Positions 13,040 through 18,771 of a DNA stretch of 18,771 bases are shown here, one piece after another; position 1 is the first letter of the stretch; each line of letters starts with the position of its first letter. The position numbers were made by a program, and so were the translations under genes. Origin of the DNA: Negativicutes bacterium (GTDB lineage Bacteria; Bacillota_C; Negativicutes; Acidaminococcales; Acidaminococcaceae); assembly GCA_009930275.1 (NCBI GenBank), contig RZYP01000028.1, positions 1 to 18,771 of the forward strand, read 5' to 3'. Below the pieces are notes generated by a model that saw only the letters and a program-made list of their open reading frames with translations, ran no database searches and was not told where the DNA came from.

Positions 13040-14771
13040 TTTGTTCCTCCCCGCAAACTCCACAACGTTTACAATGCTCAAAACAAGGAATTGTAAAGTC
13101 AAGACTCTTGGCTTTTTCCCATTCCATTGCCAAATACCCTGGCTGAAGACCCATGTCAAGATGTGACCAAGGTAAAATATCGTCAATACTCAAAGCTCGC
13201 CCGGCATATGCCTCGGGATCTATCCCTTCAGCCTGCAATGCTTGCTTGAGATTACCTTCGTATTTGGTTGCTGCTTCGTAGATTGCCTTGCCGATAGAGC
13301 GCTCACCTCTGGCAAGAACTGCTTGCATAACTGTTTCCTTCAAAGACTCGGTATGGATAAAAACATGTTTTTCCTTGCGGAAAGCTTCATTAATTCTGGC
13401 AAACCTCTTTTTCAATGTTTTGACCGGCGCCAGCGGCGACCATTGAAAAGGCGTAAAAGGCTTCGGCACAAAAGCATTAATACTTAATATCAGGTCGCCT
13501 CTATTGCCTACAGCATCCATTTTTGCCCTTACTCGTGCAATCATGGCTATCATCTCATCGATATCCTGCTCTTCCTCCGTTGGCAGACCAATCATATAGT
13601 ACAGCTTGATATTTTTCATTCCGGCTTTCGTAGCCAGCTCAACCGCTTTGTAGATATCTTCTTCGCTAATCCCCTTATTAATAACCTTGCGCATTCTTTC
13701 ACTGCCGGCTTCCGGCGCTACCGTCATGGTTTTTTGTCCACTCTGCGCCAGGGCTTCAGCTAATTCTATATCCAGGCTGTCAGCCCTAAGGGAAGCAACA
13801 CTAAATGGTATTTGCTCTTTCACCAAAATTCTGCTCAATTCTTTTATCTGAGGATAATCCGAAACCGCAGCGCCCATCAGTCCAACCTTTTTCGTTGCTG
13901 CCGGACGCTTTCGAATTGCCGCCATGATCTCTTCGAGGTCTCTGGCACGAGGTTTGCGAAAACAATAACCAGCCATACAGAAGCGGCAGTGACGGCCACA
14001 TCCACGCGCTACTTCAATGATATACATATTTTCAAACTCTGTATCAGCAGATAAAATTGCCGAATTGCCAGGATGACTGTCTAATTCGTGAACCCATTGC
14101 CTTTTAATAGTTGCTGGAACACGCTCATCATGCTTCATGGCAACAAACTTATCACCTTCATACAACGGCTCATAAAAACGGGGGACATATACACCAGGCA
14201 GCTTTGCCAAACACAACAAAATTTCTTCCTTGGAAGCACCTTCGTTCTTAGCTTGATAAACCGTGTCTAAAAGCATATGAACAGTTTCTTCGCCTTCTCC
14301 GATAACGAAGGCATCGGCAAAAAGAGCCAGTGGCTCAGGATTAAACGTTGCACACGGCCCTCCCACAATAACTAACGGTTCTTTTTCCTTTCTCTCTGAA
14401 GCAATTAGCCCTACCTTGCCCATCTTCAGCATAGTCAACAGATTGAGGTAATCCATTTCGAAAGACATCATAACCGCAATAATAGCAAAATCGGCCAATG
14501 GTCTCTGCGTTTCCATACTCAAAAGCGGCGTCTTGGTTTTCACATACTCGCCCTGCACCTTCTTATCAGGCAGGAAAAAACGTTCACAGGCAGTATCGCC
14601 TCTTTCGTTAATTTCCCTGTAAAGAATCTGCAAACCTAAATTGGACATGCCGACATTGTAAGTATTAGGGTAAATAAAAGCCAATGAACGACGTGCTCCT
14701 CTGGCAAAAACCTGGGCACCCTGCTCCCTATCTAAAATTTGTTTTATTCTATTCTTTATTTCCCAGCTCAC
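13032..14771 (-). CDS. Radical SAM protein with B12-binding-like N-terminal domain (TIGR03960 type)
   Basis: A 579-residue Fe-S enzyme of uncharacterised function. An N-terminal B12-binding-like region (about 25-180, with RSLAFIYPNTYNVGMSN and IVGGPCATFNPEP) precedes the radical SAM domain, whose cluster cysteines are C258, C262 and C265 (CGRHCRFC), followed by MAGYCFRKPR and SVASLRADSL. The C terminus carries a second cysteine cluster (C563, C567, C570, C573; CFEHCKRCGVC), so an auxiliary site is possible. In many bacteria this family is next to a DUF2344 partner (TIGR03936); none is seen here. The start is GTG at 14771, six bases after GGAGG; upstream ATGs at 14822 and 14795 have no good site. 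It heads the division cluster with its own promoter and overlaps pgeF by eight bases. Confidence 0.9.
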   Translation of the reverse strand: MSWEIKNRIKQILDREQGAQVFARGARRSLAFIYPNTYNVGMSNLGLQILYREINERGDTACERFFLPDKKVQGEYVKTKTPLLSMETQRPLADFAIIAVMMSFEMDYLNLLTMLKMGKVGLIASERKEKEPLVIVGGPCATFNPEPLALFADAFVIGEGEETVHMLLDTVYQAKNEGASKEEILLCLAKLPGVYVPRFYEPLYEGDKFVAMKHDERVPATIKRQWVHELDSHPGNSAILSADTEFENMYIIEVARGCGRHCRFCMAGYCFRKPRARDLEEIMAAIRKRPAATKKVGLMGAAVSDYPQIKELSRILVKEQIPFSVASLRADSLDIELAEALAQSGQKTMTVAPEAGSERMRKVINKGISEEDIYKAVELATKAGMKNIKLYYMIGLPTEEEQDIDEMIAMIARVRAKMDAVGNRGDLILSINAFVPKPFTPFQWSPLAPVKTLKKRFARINEAFRKEKHVFIHTESLKETVMQAVLARGERSIGKAIYEAATKYEGNLKQALQAEGIDPEAYAGRALSIDDILPWSHLDMGLQPGYLAMEWEKAKSLDFTIPCFEHCKRCGVCGEEQNG

Positions 14772-14804
14772 ACTAAACCTCCATAAATAATACATACCTT
14801 TACT

Positions 14805-14833
14805 ATTATATCTGAAAAACAAATGTATTGAAA
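14805..14833 (-). promoter_or_regulatory. Promoter of the radical SAM-pgeF-division gene run
   Basis: On the minus strand a perfect TATAAT (14805-14810), 17 bases after the weak -35 TTTCAA (14828-14833). Start codon GTG about 34 bases downstream of the -10. It lies just after the phosphotransferase stop codon, where no terminator is visible, so read-through from upstream may add to expression. Confidence 0.6.
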
Positions 14834-14843
14834 CAAGCCGCCG

Positions 14844-16325
14844 TTAGTTATTGCTCAAAGCTTTTTCAAATAATTCGATTAATTTTGACAGAACTTTCAA
14901 ACGCGCGTAATATTTAGAATTTGCTTCTACCACTATCCAAGGCGCATAATCAGTACTGGTCCGGAAAAGCATCTCGTTGACGGCCATTTCATACTCATCC
15001 CACTTTTCGCGATTTCTCCAGTCCTCCTTCGTAATCTTCCACACCTTGTTTGGATTGTTTTCCCTATCTTCAAATCTTTGATACTGCTCATCCTTGTCTA
15101 TTTGCAACCAGAATTTAGCCAAAACAACCCCGTGCTTTACCCATTGCTCTTCCATCTCGTTGATTTCCCCATAAGCTCTTTGCCACTCGTTTGCATCCGC
15201 AAAACCTTCGACCCTTTCGACCAAAACTCGTCCATACCAGGAACGATCAAAAATCGTGATCTCGCCAGGCCTTGGCAAATTGCACCAAAACCTCCACAAA
15301 TAATGATATTGTTTTTCAACTATATTCGGTTCGCTTACAGGTATAACCTGGTAGCCTAAAGGATCAAGAAATGACGTCAGCCTGCGAATTACGCCGCCCT
15401 TACCACTGGCATCCCAGCCCTCGAACACAATAACCGAAGGGATTTTACTTTTATATAACTCAAATTGCAATGTTCTCAGCCGTTTCTGGTATTTTTTTAA
15501 TTCATCTTTATATATTTCTCTGTCGACAGAAAGTGACAAATCAACGCTGCCCAAAATATTCGGAATAGCTTTTACTGCACCTTCCTTATCCTTTTTAGGC
15601 AGATCAACCCTCATGTGTAAAAAGGCTTCTATTTCCGCAAACAATACTTTGAAAACAGCTAGCTGTGCATAACGCAGGTCTTCCGCAGATACAATATGCC
15701 ACTTAGAGTTTATTTTATTGGTCGCAGCAAACATTCTTTCATAGGCCTGGTAGTATTCCTCATATGTTCCATTCCAGTCATTTTCGGTATTTACCTCGTG
15801 CCAGTCCTTGCCAAAGATTTTTTCCAATTTTTCCAGATTCTTCTTCTGTTTTTGCTGGGAAATATGTAAAAAAAACTTAATTACCAAATACCCATCATCT
15901 ATCAACTGTCTTTCATAGACGTTAACATCATCATAAGAAACATCGTTTTGATTAGTTGTTTTGTGGCCGAGGCCCTGCATTTCCTGCTCTAGTTGGGGGT
16001 AGTACCAACTGCTGTTGTAGATACTAAAAGCTCCCTTTGGTGGTAATTTTTCCCAGAACTGCGCAAAATATGGCTTATTTTCATGTTCTTTTCTTGTTTT
16101 TGAAGCCGAATAGACCTTATATCCGCGCGAATCCAAGGCAGAAAGCAATCGATTAATCAGCGTTCCCCTGAGTGACCCGTGCCAGCCTTCAAACAAGATA
16201 ATTACCGGTACACCGGCATCCCTCAGTTTTCTTTGCAAACAGCCCATTTTATCTGCGGCAAGCGCGAATTCGTCCTCATATTCTTTTTTATCAACTGTCG
16301 CATCTAAATCGACCTTGTTTAACAT
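14844..16325 (-). CDS. pap: Polyphosphate:AMP phosphotransferase, two-domain PPK2 (class II)
   Basis: Phosphorylates AMP to ADP using polyphosphate, in the cytosol. About 493 residues in two homologous P-loop kinase-like domains. The C-terminal domain is intact: Walker A FEGWDASGKGG at 301-311, the lid/Walker B segment FDRSWYGRV at 359-367, and ENNPNKVWKIT. In the N-terminal domain the equivalents are degenerate: FEGWHGSLRGT at 45-55 lacks the Walker lysine, and YNSSWYYP at 103-110 lacks the DR pair. This one-active-domain layout is typical of class II PPK2. Start: ATG at 16325, nine bases after GGGAG; an ATG at 16343 lacks a ribosome binding site. Upstream is the terminator of the previous operon; I could not place a promoter. 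Confidence 0.93.
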   Translation of the reverse strand: MLNKVDLDATVDKKEYEDEFALAADKMGCLQRKLRDAGVPVIILFEGWHGSLRGTLINRLLSALDSRGYKVYSASKTRKEHENKPYFAQFWEKLPPKGAFSIYNSSWYYPQLEQEMQGLGHKTTNQNDVSYDDVNVYERQLIDDGYLVIKFFLHISQQKQKKNLEKLEKIFGKDWHEVNTENDWNGTYEEYYQAYERMFAATNKINSKWHIVSAEDLRYAQLAVFKVLFAEIEAFLHMRVDLPKKDKEGAVKAIPNILGSVDLSLSVDREIYKDELKKYQKRLRTLQFELYKSKIPSVIVFEGWDASGKGGVIRRLTSFLDPLGYQVIPVSEPNIVEKQYHYLWRFWCNLPRPGEITIFDRSWYGRVLVERVEGFADANEWQRAYGEINEMEEQWVKHGVVLAKFWLQIDKDEQYQRFEDRENNPNKVWKITKEDWRNREKWDEYEMAVNEMLFRTSTDYAPWIVVEANSKYYARLKVLSKLIELFEKALSNN

Positions 16326-16386
16326 GCGCTTAATCTCCCTCATAAAAATATCTTTTAACTTCTCTGCACTACCGCTTTATTCCTGC

Positions 16387-16420
16387 AAAAAAGGTTGCAG
16401 CAACAGCTGCAACCTTTTTT
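16387..16420 (-). terminator. Terminator of the kinase-ECF-exported-protein operon
   Basis: A perfect 15-bp stem aaaaaaggttgcagc/gctgcaacctttttt around loop AACA (16402-16405). The minus-strand U-tract follows. It starts at the stop codon of the exported-protein gene. The structure is symmetrical enough to work in both directions. Confidence 0.9.
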
Positions 16421-17082
16421 TATTCAATATTGGTCAAAAATTCTTCCATACATGCCGTTACTGCTTTTTTCACGCTGCGACCCTTACTTGCGCCGCCAAT
16501 TCTCCAAAAGGCAACTGCAGAGGAAGAGCCTTCCCTAACGACAAGCTGGTTAAACAAATATGCTTTATTTTTAATATCGACACATTTCATTTTCATACTG
16601 ACTTGAGAAGCAAAAGTTTCCGTTCCTACTACGACCATAAACCCGTCTTCCTCGCCTTTAGTCGGTTCGAGCGACAAATAAATAACCCTATCCGCCTTCA
16701 AGTCTTCCCCGATAGCGACAAGCTCCGCAAGCACCGGAGCGTCATAATTTTCAAACGGGTGTCTCTTTATCGCCTCAACAATTTTTTTCTCGTCAAGCAG
16801 CTGTACCTTTGTTGTTTTCTTAGGATACTTAAGCTCAAAAGCGTTTTTAATCGCATTCTGTGCCATAATCCGCTCTTTTTCTTCCATACCTGACTGATCA
16901 AGAGTTGGAATGATTGCTAAAGTGTAGTTTGCCTCGGAAGGCAAAATTACCAACTTTTCCTTGCTTTTTGTCTCAACTGACTGAGACGCAGTTCCGTTAT
17001 TTCCCTGTTCTGCCGCCATCGAAGTATTATGTGAGCAAAGAACCATTACAGCCAAAAAAGCACTTAATAATATTTTTTTCAT
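16420..17082 (-). CDS. Exported protein of unknown function, 220 residues
   Basis: Not recognised as a named family. A signal peptide is clear: MKKILLSAFLAVMVLC, polar SHNT, then SMA with cleavage probably after Ala23. A short low-complexity linker (Gln/Ser/Lys, 24-45) leads to an alpha/beta domain: LVILPSEANYTLAIIPTL, an amphipathic helix with AQNAIKNAFELKYP, KVQLLDEKKIVEAIKR, ELVAIGEDLKADRVIYLSLEP, and a C-terminal VKKAVTACMEEFLTNIE. The pattern (strand IIPTLD, helix, strand, GxxLKADRVIYL) resembles TolB-N/CsgG/LpoB-like envelope domains, but I cannot name one. It has no lipobox, so it would be secreted or periplasmic. SD GGAGG is five bases before ATG 17082 and overlaps the end of the ECF gene 11 bases away, so it belongs to that operon. 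Confidence 0.82.
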   Translation of the reverse strand: MKKILLSAFLAVMVLCSHNTSMAAEQGNNGTASQSVETKSKEKLVILPSEANYTLAIIPTLDQSGMEEKERIMAQNAIKNAFELKYPKKTTKVQLLDEKKIVEAIKRHPFENYDAPVLAELVAIGEDLKADRVIYLSLEPTKGEEDGFMVVVGTETFASQVSMKMKCVDIKNKAYLFNQLVVREGSSSAVAFWRIGGASKGRSVKKAVTACMEEFLTNIE

Positions 17083-17093
17083 AAAAGCCTCCG

Positions 17094-17627
17094 CTACCTG
17101 AATTTCTCTTCAACATATCCGCGCAAGCGAGGATATAACAACATTGCAACAACAAAACCTACGGCCGAAGTCAAAAGACTTGCCGGTATATTAGCCAGAG
17201 CAACACTTAAGCTGCCAATGACGCTCCACCACGCAAAGATATAACCCACCAAAGTCCACATGGCACCGATGAAGCACGCAAAAACAATTCTTAAGACTCC
17301 GGCACGGTTGGCACGCGGTCCATAATTGGGAAAAGAGCCCATGGCAATCATGCCCACCAAATATCCCGCAATACCTTTAATAAAAAACGACCATAAGGTG
17401 TATGGAGAAAAGCCCATCAAAAGGTCATAAAAAGCAGAACCTATAGCCGCTCCCCAACCGGCGTAGACACCACCGAATAAAATGCCGGAAGTAAATACCA
17501 TTGCTGTTCCTAAATGAACCATGGCTCCTGAACCAAAAGGAATCTTTATAAAAGTTGCAAGAACGCACAATGCGGCCAACATGGAGATATAAGCCAAATC
17601 CTTGACGTTCAGACTTCTGCCTGACAT
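17094..17627 (-). CDS. ECF transporter S component (substrate-binding membrane subunit)
   Basis: A 177-residue membrane protein with about six hydrophobic segments. Seen: LAYISMLAALCVLATFIKIPFG at the N terminus, FGGVYAGWGAAIGSAFYDLLMG and FFIKGIAGYLVGMIA, which are hallmarks of ECF S components of the riboflavin/ECF_trnsprt type. Such subunits bind a vitamin and dock to a shared EcfA-EcfA'-EcfT energising module, which is not in this window. Start ATG at 17627, six bases after GAGGTGG; an ORF from 17681 has no such site. It lies 87 bases after a pyridoxal-kinase-like gene in one operon, which suggests a vitamin B6 vitamer as ligand; sequence alone does not settle the substrate. Confidence 0.9.
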   Translation of the reverse strand: MSGRSLNVKDLAYISMLAALCVLATFIKIPFGSGAMVHLGTAMVFTSGILFGGVYAGWGAAIGSAFYDLLMGFSPYTLWSFFIKGIAGYLVGMIAMGSFPNYGPRANRAGVLRIVFACFIGAMWTLVGYIFAWWSVIGSLSVALANIPASLLTSAVGFVVAMLLYPRLRGYVEEKFR

Positions 17628-17714
17628 ATTTATCCACCTCGCTTTTACTGACAAGTATACAACACAGAAAACAGTAAGCAAACAGTCAGTTTTTTTAATT
17701 GCAGACAGGACAGA

Positions 17715-18542
17715 TCAATCATTGACCTGCTCTATAACCTGTTCAAACGCCAAGCCTTCGCGCACAGGCAGGTTTAATTCTCTGGTGGCAGCAATAGCGT
17801 CGGCAACAAACGTGCCAGCTTTAGATAACGCAACACCAAACCCTTCCTGCCAAAGAAGCTTGCCTAGCAAAACGCTGGCAAAAATATCACCTGTACCAGG
17901 ATATCTCTCGCCAATACGCATGTTCGAGCCTATGTAAAAACAGCCTGTACTTTTTTCGTAACCAAGATTAACAAGTTTTTCGCCATCAGGGATGCCTGTT
18001 ATGACTACCTTTTCCGGCCCCATTGCGGCAAGTTCCGGCAGCCATGGCAAAAGCTCATGCCAGACGACATCGCTGCCCTGATATTCTTTTTTCAACAAAA
18101 AACAAGCTTCGGTATAGTTTGGCGTAATTATATCCGCCTCAGCAACCAAGGTTCTCATATTATTAATGAGTTCAGGCGTAATAAGCGAATAAGGCTTGCC
18201 TTCGTCTCCCATGACCGGGTCAACCATAACCAAACTTTCTGTATTCGTAAATCTTTTAATAACTTCTTTGGCAATACCAATTTGATCTACCGAGGCCATA
18301 AAGCCGCTGTAAACACAATCGAATTCAAGCTTGTTCATTTCCCACTGTTCACTAAACAACTTTATTTCTTCTGTTAAATTCTTGCACACAACATTTTGGA
18401 ATCCGCCAGAGTGTGAACTTAAAACTGCCGTAGGCAGAGGGCAGGCTTGAACTCCCATTACTGACAAAAGTGGTATGACAACTGTTAGCGAACAGCGTCC
18501 TACACATGACAAATCGTGAATAGCAACTACCTTTTTCAGCAT
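17715..18542 (-). CDS. Pyridoxal/pyridoxamine kinase-like protein (PfkB/ribokinase fold)
   Basis: Phosphorylates a B6 vitamer (pyridoxal, pyridoxine or pyridoxamine) with ATP in the cytosol. 275 residues. Seen: IHDLSCVGRCSLTVVIPLLS near the start, the substrate-side TAVLSSHSGGF, VYSGF, VDPVMGDEG at 107-115, TPNYTEA at 140-146, VVITGIP, and the anion-hole/catalytic-base motif GTGD at 216-219. These match the Firmicute pyridoxamine kinase type close to E. coli PdxY; hydroxymethylpyrimidine kinase is the main alternative. The start is ATG at 18542, ten bases after GGAGA; TTG at 18551 is too close to the SD. First gene of a three-gene operon with an ECF S component, and a good promoter precedes it. 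Confidence 0.9.
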   Translation of the reverse strand: MLKKVVAIHDLSCVGRCSLTVVIPLLSVMGVQACPLPTAVLSSHSGGFQNVVCKNLTEEIKLFSEQWEMNKLEFDCVYSGFMASVDQIGIAKEVIKRFTNTESLVMVDPVMGDEGKPYSLITPELINNMRTLVAEADIITPNYTEACFLLKKEYQGSDVVWHELLPWLPELAAMGPEKVVITGIPDGEKLVNLGYEKSTGCFYIGSNMRIGERYPGTGDIFASVLLGKLLWQEGFGVALSKAGTFVADAIAATRELNLPVREGLAFEQVIEQVND

Positions 18543-18622
18543 GAAATCCAAGTCTCCTTTCGCAAAAATACTTTGGAATAAAATGATTTTTTAAAAAACA
18601 ATGCTTTAAACTTGCAGGCTAT

Positions 18623-18652
18623 ATTATAAGCTTTTCTTTTACCAATTTGCAA
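18623..18652 (-). promoter_or_regulatory. Promoter of the kinase-ECF operon
   Basis: On the minus strand TTGCAA (18647-18652), an 18-base spacer and TATAAT (18623-18628). It begins directly after the T-run of the upstream terminator. The leader is about 75 bases; I see no riboswitch in it. Confidence 0.7.
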
Positions 18653-18704
18653 GAAAAAAAGCGCACCAGCAAATGTTAATTATTATAACATTTGCTATGC
18701 GCTT
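18653..18704 (-). terminator. Rho-independent terminator of the gene at the right edge
   Basis: A long hairpin: inner stem agcaaatgtta/taacatttgct (18668-18678 with 18686-18696) with loop ATTATTA, and outer stem gcgca/tgcgc, with a small cc/a internal bulge. On the minus strand TTTTTTTC follows. It terminates the partial gene ending at 18721. Confidence 0.88.
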
Positions 18705-18720
18705 CCTTTATGGAAAAATA

Positions 18721-18771
18721 TCAGGTTCTGTCGTTGTAAGGTTTTAAAGCACGGGGTTTCCCCAATACTTC
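18721..18771 (-). CDS. C-terminal end of an unidentified protein, cut by the window edge
   Basis: The last minus-strand bases give an open frame of 16 codons, EVLGKPRALKPYNDRT, then TGA. A strong terminator begins 17 bases further on, so this is probably the 3' end of a gene that lies beyond the window. Sixteen residues are too few to name a family. Confidence 0.6.
   Translation of the reverse strand, partial: EVLGKPRALKPYNDRT

Noticed and set aside
12630..13166. Plus-strand ORF of 178 codons
   Set aside because: Antisense to pgeF, whose motifs are intact on the minus strand; no SD or promoter.
13040..13186. N-terminal extension of pgeF by 49 residues
   Set aside because: The extension overlaps the radical SAM gene, has no ribosome binding site, and the ATG at 13039 has a strong GGGGAGG.
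16315..16893. Plus-strand ORF of 192 codons
   Set aside because: Lies antisense to the exported-protein gene, the terminator and the phosphotransferase start; no ribosome binding site, and a composition typical of an antisense shadow.

Overview
The window reads as a chromosomal segment of a Firmicute (Bacillota), possibly of the Negativicutes. The Firmicute call rests on a T-box riboswitch before ileS, the division cluster pgeF-yggS-sepF-proC-ylmH-divIVA, GGAGG-type ribosome binding sites and frequent GTG/TTG starts. The narrower placement is only a guess. I see no insertion sequence, phage gene, CRISPR array or rRNA. Apart from a tRNA end at the left edge and one small gene, every CDS lies on the minus strand, so the text below runs from high to low coordinates.

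Right end (18.8-14.8 kb): the last 16 codons of an unidentified gene end at a strong terminator. A promoter then drives a three-gene unit: a pyridoxal/pyridoxamine kinase-like protein, an ECF-transporter S component (probably vitamin B6 uptake) and an exported protein of unknown function, closed by a hairpin terminator. A two-domain PPK2-type polyphosphate:AMP phosphotransferase follows.

Centre (14.8-5.0 kb): a near-continuous run encodes a TIGR03960-like radical SAM protein, PgeF (YlmD), YggS (YlmE), SepF, ProC, the S4 protein YlmH, DivIVA and a histidine phosphatase. Genes overlap or are closely spaced (13 bp sepF/proC, 8 bp radical SAM/pgeF). ileS has its own promoter, whose -35 box covers the phosphatase stop codon, and a T-box leader with an ATC specifier. 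DivIVA carries four 11-residue repeats, each with a cysteine at the same position.

Left part (5.0-0 kb): small orphan genes (a two-helix membrane protein, a Tyr/Asp-rich plus-strand protein, a 65-residue charged protein), a UspA-type stress protein and an unlisted 29-residue cysteine-rich small ORF. Then comes the most interesting pair: a cyclopropane-fatty-acid-synthase-family methyltransferase followed by a FAD protein resembling sterol delta24-reductase (DHCR24) almost end to end. Their reaction logic, methylene addition to an acyl chain followed by alkene reduction, matches the actinobacterial TmsB/TmsA route to 10-methyl (tuberculostearic-type) fatty acids. The pair may therefore be a methyl-branched lipid system outside Actinobacteria. 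The left edge is the 3' part of a tRNA-Val(GAC) with its terminator.
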